64,000 bases of DNA from Rhyzopertha dominica (taxonomy: Eukaryota; Arthropoda; Insecta; Coleoptera; Bostrichidae): positions 20,584,001-20,648,000 of the forward strand of contig QCXZ01000137.1 in NCBI GenBank assembly GCA_025024175.1. Direction: 5' to 3'. Shown here one piece after another: positions 49,461-61,400 of the stretch. How positions within the stretch are numbered: position 1 is the stretch's first letter; the number at the start of each line of letters is the position of its first letter. The position numbers were made by a program, and so were the translations under genes. Under the pieces are notes generated by a model. That model had not been told where the DNA came from. It did not search any database and saw only the letters and a list, made by a program, of their open reading frames with translations.

Positions 49461-50757
49461 CGATCACTGTTGAAAGCACTAGTCCCTGCTTTAAGAAATA
49501 ATTCCTACGAGTAGGGAGACAAATCCCTCCGTCTGGCATAACTGAGCAGAGGTATAATTTATGGCACTTACAAAGAACAAACTGCACACAATGTCACGCT
49601 GCAGCAAGTGATCTATGCATATACGAATATCATACTTACACGGGTAGTCTAGAGGCGCTTAAAAGAAAGACGAGTAAACAAGTTATGTGAATACTGGTAA
49701 ATGCCGGTCCGGCAGTGAGGGACAAATTACGTATATAGCACGCTAAAAGAGCGAATTCAAAGGCTTTCATCAGCACACGTTAAACCTGGTAAAAAATACC
49801 GTTCTCAGTTAACAAGCAATTAAACGAAAAGAATGTAATGCGATTCCCTCGCTACGGGAATTTCAACTTAAAATTCCGGATCGAAATAAATTCTTTTGAA
49901 AGAGGGTCGGGTGCGAATCGCTAATCCACCCGGGTGCCTGTTTCCGACTGACAGTCGGCGTAGTCGACGGGGCCTCCGGCGCACGTGCACGCACCTCACA
50001 TATGCGGGCATTCCTGGAGGCACGCACTCGGGGGCCCCCGGACCCGAACTTGCCAGAAATTGCATTAGCACCGGGTCAGCAGAACGCGGAACAGAACCCA
50101 CTGCCAGAATGTGGAAAGAACAATCGTCGCACGTGGGCGAACTTCCGAATAGTTTCAACTGGTGATTTCCTAAAGTCTGCAGATTGCACGCTATTAAACA
50201 CATTACGCTATCGGAGCTGGGAACAGGAGGGTGACTTTGTAGGTAATCTAACTAGTCGAGTGGCAACGACCGTGCCTTGGCTGAATTTTAGATAGGTACA
50301 ACTTCTGGCATGTTTCCACAACAATTAGGCTTTGCTGTCAGAACAGTCTAACATCAACAGAGAGGGAAGGGGTTGTTGTTTTAGAAGGTGGATACAGCAA
50401 ACTCCCTTTCCAACATTACTTACAGTGAAAAGTAGTCGTTTGCACATTAACTACTAAGTTGCAAATTATAGTCGAACTCGTGATATTCATGTAGCCAAGC
50501 TATGTTCTGAAGGATCATTTTATTCATTCAACTTCTGCATTGTCCGAAGCTTAGTCGTCTTGCATTTTACTAGGTTACTCGCATTACCTACTACAACACT
50601 ACTTCCTATTTTTTTTTTTTACTTCAATGTTATAAATAAAAGACAAGAACAGGATATTTCAAAACAAATCACTTTTCATACATGTTTTTCTTTACATATT
50701 CAAGAGAGTGGTAGAACGGGGAGAACATTTTCTACATCTATTATACGTGAAAATAGT
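49461..50757. other. GC-rich island without recognised gene
   Basis: About 49890-50240 is strikingly GC- and CpG-rich for this window. It has open frames on both strands (49868-50203 minus, 111 codons; 49896-50165 and 50002-50295 plus, 89 and 97 codons) and a perfect palindrome CGGGGGCCCCCG at 50029-50040. Overlapping frames on both strands are expected in GC-rich DNA, and none resembles a known domain. It could be a CpG island, an exon of a gene I cannot identify, or an old insertion. The rest of the interval shows nothing. Confidence 0.4.
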
Positions 50758-51102
50758 CATCTAGCGGTGGTTTTACGAACTACGGCGTAGGTTACTAAGG
50801 GCGGTAACTATAGAGACCTACACTGCCGATTGCCTTGCTACTTCGTGAACATCGGTAACGTCATCTAGCTGTGATTTTACAAACTACGACGTAGGTTATT
50901 ATGGTCGGTAACTACTAAGACCTACACTTAAGCGCTTGTGCCCTTTGAAATAAAATTCCTTGGAGTAATTAATCTTTGTCATATTAATTTTAGCTTAAAG
51001 TTAACTACCACCTCTACCACCTATTTAAAATAAACATGTCCACGTTAAACTTACAGCTGTATTATCATCAACGGTACAGCCACCAGGAATTTTTTTTACA
51101 CA
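50758..51102 (+). repeat. Unclassified interspersed repeat, copy 2, with tandem head units
   Basis: Two direct head units start at 50758 (CATCTAGCGGTGG...) and 50862 (CATCTAGCTGTGA...), a 104-bp period. Each contains TTTTACRAACTACGRCGTAGGTTA and GGTAACTA followed by GACCTACACT. The shared tail is at 51009-51095: CCTCTACCACCTATTTAAAA, TGTCCACGTTAAACTTAC, ACAGCCACCAGGAA and a T-run. The two-unit head plus conserved tail recurs in copy 3, so this is a defined family and not chance similarity. Confidence 0.7.
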
Positions 51103-52609
51103 CTGCCTTTTAAACATGTGCTAAATAAATAGGACTATTATGAAAAAATAATTATTATTGTTCTTACATCATCAGCTCAAAGCAAAATTTAATATTAAGT
51201 AGGACACTGATAACGGTTGGATTCAGAAAATTTCAGAAAAAAGGTATGAATTAAAATTAATGTATTCTCTTAATAATGAATGAGTCAAAGTTGAGATAAG
51301 TATTTTAAATTAAAATTAAGAAGGCGGAAGGGCCAGCAATAATAGGTACTACATTATTTACTTTTTGGGGTCCGGGAAATGTCAGCTCACATTGCATTAA
51401 GTGTGCTATAAAATTTTGACATGACACATTTATTTGTTACCCTTCTAAGTAAAAGTACGCAAATTTATGGGAGCGTTGTTGAGCTGTATTAGATGTTCAC
51501 GGCGTCGGCCATTTATACTAAAGCGTAGAAATCTGACGCAAAAACACTTTCTTGAAATGGATAATGCAAGGCAAACAATTTATATTTGCCCACAAACTGA
51601 CTCTAAGAAATCTTCTAAATGAAGGAGAGGTTCTGAAAAAGTAGCCATGAAGATGAGAAAAGAAGCCAATTTAATACCGCTTGCGGAAGTTTAGAATTAT
51701 GGTGAAAAAATTAGTACGTATTTTTTGAATCGATAAAAAAGAAATGTGCAAGCAACATCCTTAAGGGTCCTCACTCCATTAAATTTTAGGATACATGAAG
51801 AGGTATTCCTGTGCCACTATAACTCGCGATATACAGTTTGTCTTGTCCAGTTTCTGTTAAATAATGGCAGAANGAAAGAGCTGCAAGGGTTGCTTAGGTA
51901 GTATGGCTGGGAACACCGTACTGCGAGTTACAATGGCAGAGAAAATATATACATGCATCATAAAATTTTAAGGCCTGACGACGCTTAAGGGTGAAGACAT
52001 ATTAATACTGTATAAAAAATCGCTTCAAAATATCCTGACAAAAAGAAAAGCAAGAAAGAAAACTCAGACGTACTATACCTGGATCACCCAAGAGATGGAG
52101 TAAAAAAAACGCGTGATCTTCACGTGATTTTTAAACGCAGCTTCCTATTGGTTCTTCGCAACCGCGGCTCCGGGAGAGATAAGCTTCAACCCCATTTCAC
52201 ACTAGCCAACTTTACCGATCGACCGAAATTTAGCCATTCGTGTTTTCGTGTTTCGTCTCATTCGGTTTGGCTCTGTGCTTCGGATTGTTTTGTATATTGC
52301 CATATGGCATCTTTGAGTAAACTTTTTTGTTGAAAGTTCCAAACCTGAACGTTCGCTAAGTCCAGAAAAAGTGAAGTTATGTTGCCTCAGAAAAACTAAA
52401 TGTTAAAATTTGTTATACGGTTTAAGTTGGGCTTTTCGGAAGGAAAGGGTTTGCGATCACGTGTTAGATGTGTGGACTACACGTGTTCACTTCATCTGTT
52501 GGGTGATAATACTATAGTAAAACGAAATATTGCCTTCCAAAGGTTGTAAAATTATTATAGACGATGAATCTCTTGACTTGAGGACGTCTTACGCTGTATG
52601 ATGATGAGT
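51103..52609. other. No gene seen
   Basis: AT-rich. A 69-codon frame at 52124-52333 lies in a more GC-balanced patch but is unrecognised. One N at 51873. No repeat structure or RNA gene is evident. Confidence 0.4.
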
Positions 52610-53255
52610 CATTTAGCGGTGGCTTTACGAGCTACGAAGTAGGTTGGTGCGGTCTGTATGTGCAGAGACCTACATTGCTGATGGCGGGGGTCATTCAGTG
52701 AACATCGGTGATGCGTTATCATCATTTATCGGTGACTTTATGAACCAACACGTAGTTGATGCGGTCGGTAAGTACAGAGACCTGCATTTCCGATTGCCCA
52801 CTGAGCATTTCAGCCCATTGAGAAGTCCAGCAAAAAATTACTGTGATCAATCTTTGACATATTCAGTTTAGTTCAAAGTTAACTGCAATATAATAAATGG
52901 CTCTGTAACAGCGACCCATCAATCAGGTTTCGTGAAGACTGCACCGAAACACGCCTTTCGCATGGTGTTGCCGGTTTAAGCGAAGCCGATAGTGTCTTTG
53001 CAAAAACGTTTAACTAATATTAGTTAGTAAAAAAATAGTCGTTAAATTAAAACAGAGGTTACACTCGCGTTTAAATTCCATTTGTTTTTATGTAGTTAAA
53101 CTTGGCAATATCGATTTTTTGTGCATATTCCTTTGGCTGTTACAGATCCATTTGCCACCCTGTACCTACAAATACTACCACGTATTGAAGATAGACGTGT
53201 CCACGTCAAACTTGTGGGTGTATCAGAGATACAGCAACCCGGATTTTTTTTTTAC
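52610..53255 (+). repeat. Unclassified interspersed repeat, copy 3
   Basis: The head begins CATTTAGCGGTGGCTTTACG at 52610 and a second, diverged head unit starts at 52723, 113 bp later. Both run on into a GGTCTGTA/GGTCGGTAAGTACAGAGACCT-like stretch. About 430 bp further, 53180-53250 holds the tail shared with copies at 28.6 and 51.0 kb: CTACCACGTATT, GTGTCCACGTCAAACTT, GATACAGCAACCCGGA and a T-run. No coding capacity is seen. The class is unknown. Confidence 0.65.
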
Positions 53256-55729
53256 TATAGTGCAGACACAACTGATGCGAATAAGATGAAATTGTAATCG
53301 TGGATGTATAGGAAAAATAATGCGTTTGACGCCGATTTGGCAGCACAAACAATTTGGGTGGACATTGTTATATCAAAGCTCACAATGGCCGCGGCTTAAT
53401 TATGCTAATAACAATGTGATTAGCTGCTTAATATGACGTCTATTAAATTAAATACACTAGAAAAGTGAGATATATTGCAAAGGATATTTACCTAATACTT
53501 ATCAAACGGTTTGGGAGACATTTGAAGGAAGAAGCACAGTGTGAATCAGAAGGAATAGTACCTTTTTTCAAACACAGCCGAATAAAACGAATATAGACAG
53601 CCTCGATGTTTCCGGCTTAGCTTAGCAAACAAGCTATATCCAAGACACCCAAGGAGTTAAAATACGGGTCAAGTTGTTCCACTTAAAAAAAATATCACCG
53701 CAGAGGGGAGATTTAAGAAAATTATAGACCAGATGGTTATATAAAGAAGGATGGAGCAACGTACTGTAAATTGGTAGGATTTTTAACAAGCATGTACAAA
53801 ATCATAAGGAAGGCACCCAGTAATAAGCTCAGATCGTACGGAGATCATTTTAAAAGCTACTTGTATTATGTCCTATTCGGGTACCTTCAGCCTTCTATGG
53901 GTAAGGATATGGTAATATTCTTAACCGTAATCTACTCATCACCCTTCTAATATCGGTCTTGGTAATGAAAGTTAATTTTTAAAAAAAGAAAGGAGAAGTT
54001 ATGTACCAATTACTAAAAGTAGAAAACGCTGTTTATGATCTAAAGTGAGAGTAAAAATCCTGATGCGAACTAGAAGAGCCTTTGGTCACTGAACGCATCA
54101 GAACTGTGCTAATCTCTTATGTGAGCACGTGATATAACGATATGACACCCGTTTTGTTCAAATCAAGTTTCGTCCTCGTTAGGACTCATTGGGTGCAAGT
54201 ACCATGATCATAACTTTAAGCAATTCTTTATGTTTGTCGCATAACAAAAACAAGGGGTAGTTTGGAATCGGATGAACTTTAACTCAAATCTTATATTTTT
54301 ATATCCGGTCACCGAACCATGTGTGTTTGATATGCAGAGGTTCGTAATTTGCATGTGAGAATCGGTACACGTGAAAAAACTTTAAAATAGTTCACCGTGC
54401 CATGTCACAAACTTAGCAGTTTGCAACTTATTAAACGCCGTTATTTCGACATAGCTGCGAAACACGAACCGATCGCTGAGGATGAATGCCAAATTTGGGC
54501 GGAACCGTTTGCTCTCTTATTAGCTTCCCGGGCTGACGGTTCGAAAATATTGGAGAAGCGCGTTCGACGGCCACCCTCCATGGAAAACGGCGCCTGCGGG
54601 TGGTTTCAACTCTAAATTTACAACTCGAAGACACCTTCCAAAAAGCGAATCGGTATTTGCATGGAAATCGACACGTGCTGGTTTCTCACAGATCCGCCAA
54701 ATCCCACGCCTTTCCATCCGCGCATGATGCTCCACTAGGTTCGGCTAAGGTAATAAATAACCGCACACAATGTTTTTTTGTTTAGGAAACTGATCGTCCA
54801 TATATTCGGCTAATTAGCTGCCTTTTGACTTGTAAAGCACACCCTAAGTTTCATCTTACACTGCCTAAAGATATATTGCGAAAATGAAGAGAGAAGATGT
54901 ATAAAGAGAGGTGTGCCGTTAATTGGATCGTTAAAATTATTTTGAAAGGATGAATTGCTTTCACTTAATACTGCAAACTCATCGCTACGTCCAATACAAG
55001 TAATTTTTTCTGTAAGCATTGAATGAAAAAAATTAAATCAGTTACTAAGAAATTTTATTTATTTCAAAAACAAAAACTTAATAAAGAAAGGAGGCATTGT
55101 TACCTTTGCGTTATTATTTACTGTATACTGCAATCTCTGGTAAACATTACATTTCTAAACGGTAGGGTGTACAAAAACTTAAACAGAGATAATTACACAA
55201 ACAATAAATGTAATGAATTATGTACTGATAAATACTCTCGCTGAAAATGTCAGAGAAAAACCACTATTTTCCGCCTACCTAAAAATATGGGATAAGCTAT
55301 AGCTTAGCCTATCCCGACTTTATCTGGATTCCGGCTCGTCTTTGTTGGTGCTATAGTTATTGTCGGTTGGAGCAGAACGTTTATTTATTCAATTGTGAAA
55401 CACGAAAATTTCAGAGTCATATTGTTCTATTGTAGCAAAGCGTACTTTTTTCTTTCACTGTGCTACCATCGCCTCTTATTTCCCTAGACAGCTACGCGCT
55501 GTAATGTTCGTATGGGCTGCTTTATTTAAATCTGTCGTAAATCATAAATTTAGCAGCCTATAGATTTGGCTAGCTGCAATAATTTCTTTATTATTATAAG
55601 CGAGAACAAAATCAGGAACATGAATTCGCGCATTTCGAACACGTGTTTGCGTTTGTTGACGGGGCATAGCTCCAGCTGCCCGTGTTCATATAGTGAAAAG
55701 GAAGTTGCGTTGTGAAGTTGCTGTTAGAA
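53255..55729. other. No gene; GC-balanced block with octamer site
   Basis: Mostly AT-rich sequence without a recognisable coding frame. A more GC-balanced block at about 54420-54740 has overlapping short frames on both strands and contains ATTTGCAT (54655-54662), a perfect POU octamer. An imperfect palindrome centred on AAGCTATAGCTT lies at 55290-55316. The 73-codon frame at 55023-55244 is lysine/asparagine-rich and unrecognised. Confidence 0.4.
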
Positions 55730-56385
55730 ATGGACCTCTCGAAGGAAGAAAAAGTATTCATAGTTGATTATTTCCGCTCATACGTAAGGGGTCGTGGATA
55801 GACATCAATCGCCAGACAACTCGCTTCTTTGGTTTTGAGCGGCCAGATGCTATACTCGTAGTCCAGAGACCGCGATAGTGCACGTGTGACGATATGATGT
55901 GCCATCTCAGCACGCGGTTTATTAGGATGAGGAAGGCAATATTCTTACTATCACAGAAGAACTCTATAAAGGTTTAGTGATCGAGTCATTTATTCGGGAT
56001 TTGATAAAGTTATGTCGTACAAGAAACATTTAGTTGAATAGACAGTGGAATCAACAGGAATCCCGAGAATCTCTAGCCATGCTGCAAGCAAACTTTTCAG
56101 GACGAATTAGTTCACATGGTATCGACTGCCTATAATCGTCCCATTCCCCCGATCTTACACCACCTGATTCCTAATTGTCGGGNATGTTAAAGGAGAGTGT
56201 TCAACTCTGAAGATCTACCAAGAAGTGTGCCTGCGTTACGTGAGCAAATCACCTTTTTCAACCTTTGTTTCAGGNTATGTTTGGGAATCTGCGTGATAGA
56301 TATGAACGCTGTCTGTCTACAGCGAGGCGGTGCACACTTTGAACATATACATTATGCATACCATGGTAACTCAAAACGGTAATAG
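55730..56385 (+). pseudogene. Tc1/mariner-superfamily transposase relic, DUF4817 type
   Basis: A decayed DDE transposase. It opens with ATG at 55730 and MDLSKEEKVFIVDYFRSY, which resembles the N-terminal helix-turn-helix (DUF4817) region of this family, and then hits a stop after 23 codons. Near 56142 another frame gives SPDLTPPD, the motif carrying the third catalytic acidic position. From about 56197 the frame reads FNSEDLPRSVPALREQI, and the C-terminal tail near 56320 includes RGGAHFEHI, both typical of these transposases. The middle is scrambled. Stops, frame changes and two N bases (56183, 56275) rule out function. The superfamily is clear; the exact family is not. Confidence 0.75.
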
Positions 56386-56390
56386 TGTGC

Positions 56391-57096
56391 GTACTATTTA
56401 TTTCATTTCAGTACTGTATATTTTGGCGCATATTGTAGTTTAAGCCCTTTTCAGTTTATCACTTATATACAACCACGAAAAATATTTAAATCAACTAGAC
56501 CCGCAATTACTTCAACTGAGAGCCCCTGTATCCATCTCAGCAATATAGGTGAAACGCGTACAATTTTCTGAACACCTGCATTTCTGCACATACGTTACTT
56601 GTCAACTCTTAAGTTACAATGGATTGAACGAAACTTTCATCCTTATTGGCTGTACGTCAGCGAAAAAATTTACTATTTTTTTATCAATAGAAGCTGAGCC
56701 CAGCTTTCACATTCCACGTATTCTGCAGTCGATAGAATTCGTAGAGTTCTCTGAAAAGTCCGTCCACAATGAGCATCAGGGCCTGACACCTTGTCGCCCT
56801 TTCGTCTGCGTAGTAGTGCCTCCTGGATAGCTAACCCTTCATCACGTATCATGCAATCCTCTATTGATATATCTTAGCTTTCTGTGATATGGAACTCTAG
56901 AAAGTAGCAAATGTTACGCCAATAATCAAAGAAAGAACCAACCCATTATTTCTACCTATACGTGTGTACAGCTGATGGGAAAGATTATCATTAAAAAATA
57001 ATAAGTTTTCCTCTTGTGAGCAATGTTATACCAAAATTTTAACATGGATTCCTATACGACACAGATAGAGTGACCTGGCAATCCATGACAGTCTAA
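56391..57096. other. No gene seen between transposase and LINE relics
   Basis: AT-rich sequence. A 93-codon open frame at 56549-56830 has no recognised family. Nothing else is supported here. Confidence 0.5.
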
Positions 57097-57750
57097 ATGT
57101 CTTGGTCATTATCAGTCAGCGTAGCAATGGTATATTGTATCGTGTATTTGAACTTTGCAAAGGCCTTTGACCGGGTATCCCACAACAGCTTGGTCTTGAA
57201 ATTAGAATATGTTGGCGTTCGAGGACATCTCGTAAGTAGAAATTTCTCGTTCGCATTAGTTCGTCTTTGTCCTTGGAGTGGGCTGGAGTTTCCGGTGAAC
57301 CACAGGGCTTAGTTCTTAGTTCCATTCTGTTCTTGGCTTATATAGTAGATGTACAAGTTTTACACGGATGACTGAATGTTATATGCAAGTCCATGGTGTC
57401 CTACAGTTAGACATGCTGTGCGGGTAATAAGCAGTACGAGATAACTAACTTATGAAAGAATTCAGCTTCGAGCCACCATGATGGATGCATCCATCTACCA
57501 GAAACCTTCATTATGTTGAACGACTTAGGGTGTCTTTAAATCACCACCGCCCTCGGGGAGATAGTTTGCACCTTCAAAGATTTAAAATAACTATTTGAAT
57601 TTAACGCGATCCGCAACAGTGTTAAGCTGCTAACGAAGAACTTCAGAATCAAGCAGAGGCAGTTCTTCCTTTCCAACGGAGTCTTCAACGAGTGGAATCG
57701 GTTACCAAATTCAGTAGTCTTCAAGATGGTCCTGGGTTCTATTTAGCTGC
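57097..57750 (+). pseudogene. CR1-like non-LTR reverse transcriptase relic
   Basis: This is a broken LINE reverse transcriptase in three pieces. RT motif A is seen as YLNFAKAFDRVSH, where the usual catalytic Asp after YL is Asn. A frame change near 57280 leads to a motif-B-like GEPQGLVLSSILF. Motif C follows as FYTDD at 57358-57372, a YADD variant, with a stop right after it. After a large internal deletion, 57615-57735 encodes a C-terminal tail (LSNGVFNEWNRLP and flanks) that resembles the end of CR1-clade polymerases. Frameshifts, the motif-A change and the stop make it inactive. The intact BEL element lies just downstream. The RT assignment is strong; the CR1 clade assignment is moderate. 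Confidence 0.75.
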
Positions 57751-57859
57751 ATAATATGCGTTTATGGCCTGTTTTGATCAAAATTTGTGTGTATTGTTGT
57801 TTTGCGTTTCTGAAGAGCACAATAGGTAAACTTATTAGCTCTTAACCATTTTTTAATAT

Positions 57860-58078
57860 TGTTCAGGATATTTAGTTACTTTATGTTGGTAACGCACAGC
57901 GCCGCCTAGCGGGAACTAATGTAATGTGTTCCGTTTCCGCTAAAAATACATTCGTTCGGTAGCCGCTGTCGAATCTAGTTGTACCGTACCGAAACTCGCA
58001 ATAAAATACGGACAAGTATACGTTTTGTCTTTTTGTTGCATCACCGTTCATTAATACTAGTTGGGATCATTCTCAACA
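57860..58078 (+). repeat. 5' LTR of the BEL/Pao element
   Basis: The LTR starts TGTT at 57860. I place its end at the AACA of 58075-58078, which gives short TGTT...AACA inverted termini and 219 bp. The start is fixed by the identical second copy; the end is inferred because the partner LTR is cut at 64000. AATAAA at 58000-58005 is the likely poly(A) signal. No clear TATA box is seen. A CTCF-like string lies at 57898-57913. Confidence 0.88.
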
Positions 58079-58454
58079 TAAATTTGGTCCATTCGAGCCC
58101 GATAAGAATCACATTCGCATCGGAAATCGGAATACTCTGCTCAGGGTGCTCCGCAGTTACACAGCATTCACCGGCAGCCGGCAAAGCAACCAAAAGCGGC
58201 TTCGTGGCACAAGGTTGCGGATGCGCAACACGGACCCAGCAATCTACAAGCGGTTCGTGACAAGCAAACGCGCCAAGCACGGGCACCAGCGATTGGTCAG
58301 TCAGCTGTTCAAATCCGCTTGCACCTGCTTCTGTGGAATCCAAGCCAAGGACGCAATAAAACGCAAGTACCCATCGTTTATCTATCCCTTTCTTATTCTT
58401 TACGACACCGCCTCTATCTTTGTCGGTTATTTAGATTCAGTTCGGTTCTAAACA
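58079..58454 (+). other. BEL leader with primer-binding-site-like motif
   Basis: This 376-base untranslated leader joins the LTR to the polyprotein. Five bases after the inferred LTR end comes TTTGGTCCATTCGAGCCCG (58083-58101), the place where the tRNA primer site is expected. A closely similar string follows another LTR-like end at 4171-4190, which supports its being a conserved BEL feature. I cannot name the tRNA. The polyprotein ATG at 58455 has A at -3 (AACAATG), an acceptable start context. Short frames in the leader look incidental. Confidence 0.6.
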
Positions 58455-61400
58455 ATGTCTCAACCCAGTATAAAAAATCTAATTCGTAAGCGAGGTCAAA
58501 TTAAGGGCCGTATGACAAACTTTAAAGAGTTTATTTCGAAATTAGAAGCTTCCCAAACGCACGACCATGTAGGGGAAAATGAATTGTCAGATTCAGAAAT
58601 ATTACAACTAGAGTCGCGAACTAATACAATACAAGAAACCCTGCAACAGTTCGAAGCCGTCAATGCCGAAATTATTGAACTCGATACTGACGATTGTGTA
58701 GAGCAGCGGTATGCGGAATTCAATGATTTCGAAAATGAATTACATGACATTGTTGCCAAAGCGCGTTGCATGTTAAATAAAGCGCGTATTTCTAAAGGTT
58801 TTAAACTTGAAAAAGCAGATTCATCATCTAGCGGCAGTATTTCTAGCATACATGCAAATAATGTTTCAGAAAATGTTAACGACCTGCAGATTACGAACGC
58901 GTCAAGCATAGTTAAGCTTCCTGTGCTAAAGATTCAAACATTCGATGGAAAGCCGGAAAATTTTCCCAGCTTTTATGAAAGTTTCAAGTCTCTAGTGCAC
59001 AATAATAGTCAGTTAGATGATATGTCAAAATATTTATATCTGAAATCGTGTTTGAGTCCTGAACCCTCGAAAGTAATTGAACATTTAGATGTTGTATCAT
59101 CAAACTATCAAGTAGCACTCACACTTTTAGAAAAACGTTATAAAAACAAAAAACTGTTGATTCATAACCACGTCAAAGGTATAGTAGAATTTCCTAAAAT
59201 ACAGAAGGAATCGGCTTCGAACCTAAGAGCTCTCTCAGATTCCCTACAGGCCCATCTTCGAGCATTGGAGTCCTTAGGCGAACCAACATCCTCCTGGTAT
59301 AGTATCATTCAGTACTTGATTGTGGAAAAATTTGATTATCACAGCAAACGTGAGTGGGAGATCGATTCTTCTAAGGTAGAAGTTGTCGACATTTCATTCT
59401 TACTTGAATTCCTTGAAAAACGCTGTGCTCTTTTAGAGAAAATTGAAAGACCAGCTATTCAATCTAGTAGCATAGGTTCATCTCCTAAAAGGTTTAAAAA
59501 TAAAACTCCACATGTAACTTGCTTATCATCACACGATCAAGAAGTGGCTTGTTCTATTTGCAAGAACAACCATCCTGTATTCAGATGCAAGCTGTTCATG
59601 GAAATGAACGAAGATGAGCGTATGAATCATGTAAACAAACACAAATTGTGTACAAATTGTCTGCGCTCCGGTCATGATCTTAAGGCATGCAAAAGTGGTC
59701 ATTGTAGAAAATGCTCCAATTTTCACTCCACCTTTCTTCACAATCACTTTTCAAAAAGGACAAATGATGTCAAAACTCAACCATTCGATAATCAATCTTC
59801 ATTATCGACTGTCGTTGTTGATTCTCGCGAAAAGGACACTGATAATGCTAATGCTACTTTAGCTACAGCATCCAGTCTACCAGTCGAAGTAGGCACGAAG
59901 GGTAGCTACCATATTCTACCAACAGCTGTAGTCATCATCTATGATTTCAGGGGTCAACCTCACAGGTGCACAGCCTTGTTAGACTCAGGTTCTCAACAAT
60001 CATATATGACTGTTTCATTATGTAACAAATTGAAACTCCCCACTCTCAGTGAAAACATTCCTGTTTCCGGAATTAACGAAGCCAAGACCAAGGTTTCTCA
60101 GTCCACCTGCGCACGAATCAAGTCCATTCATAGCGACTTCAATTTCACATTATCCTTTCTTTTGTTGCAAAACATAACTAATCGCTTACCACCAGTATCT
60201 ATCAATGCTAACACGGAAATATTTCCTAAAGACATTCCCCTTGCCAATCCAAGGTTCCATGAGGGCACCAGAATTGACATCCTTCTGGGAGTGGAGATCT
60301 TTTGGAAACTCCTAGCAGTCGATCAACCCTATATTGACTCATTCCCACTAATTTATAATACTCATCTCGGTTATGTCATATCAGGGCACTGTTCCTCCAT
60401 AGCGAACGATTCTGAGACCATTTGTGGTCTCACCGTATTAGATTTGTCCAAGCAAATGCAGCAGTTTTGGGAAATCGAAAATATTGCTTCCTCCAAACGT
60501 TTCAGTCCAGAAGAATTGGAATGCGAAACTCATTTCGTGGCAAACACCAGGCGTGATCCCCATGGACGCTTCATTGTCACCATTCCCCTAAACTCGTCTC
60601 CTGAAGTTTTAGGAGAGTCGAAGCAAGGCGCTTCTAAACAGTTTCTCTCATTAGAAAGACGATTGCAGCGCAATCAGAAACTTAAATCCATGTATGACGA
60701 TTTCATGTCCGAATATGAATCACTTGGTCACATGATTGAAGTTAATCAAGATATTCCTCCTGATAGTACAGAATTTTACATTCCTCATCATGGCATCTAT
60801 AAAGAGGATAGTCTCACAACAAAACTGCGAGTTGTGTTCAATTCAAGCGCTCCTTCTTCCAGTGGAGTATCTTTTAACGATATCCAATTGAATGGACCCA
60901 TCTTGCAGGACGATCTTTTCGCAATCCTTCTTCGATTCAGAAGATTCCAGTATGTACTGTCCAGTGATTGTTCGAAAATGTATAGATCTGTTTGGATTAC
61001 CCCATCTCAACGCCCTCTCCAAAGGATTTTCTGGAGAACTGACCCTTCATTACCGCTGAAGGTGTATGAACTATGCACCGTAACATATGGCGAAAGGTCT
61101 TCCAGTTTTCTTGCCATACGCTGCCTCTTCGAGTTGGCAAATATCTTTGAAGAACGTCATCCAGATATTTCAGCAATAATTCGTAAGGACATGTATTGCG
61201 ATGACCTTCTAACCAGTTGCAAAACAGTTGAGGATGGAATTCACATCTGCGAAACTATTTCCCAGATTCTCCAATCTGGTGGGTTTACACTACGTAAGTG
61301 GAATTCTAATAACCCAGATCTTCTCAAATCTGTTCACCAGACTGACATATCCAACAACATTCTTGACTTTGGCCCTAATCAGAATTCCAAAACCCTGGGT

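Noticed and set aside
58041..58451. Overlapping frames in the BEL leader as a separate gag gene
   Set aside because: They lie before the gag start, overlap on both strands and show no gag or zinc-knuckle motif.
58496..58909. 137-codon minus-strand open frame within the BEL polyprotein
   Set aside because: It is antisense to the gag region, with no domain of its own, and is a shadow of the real frame.
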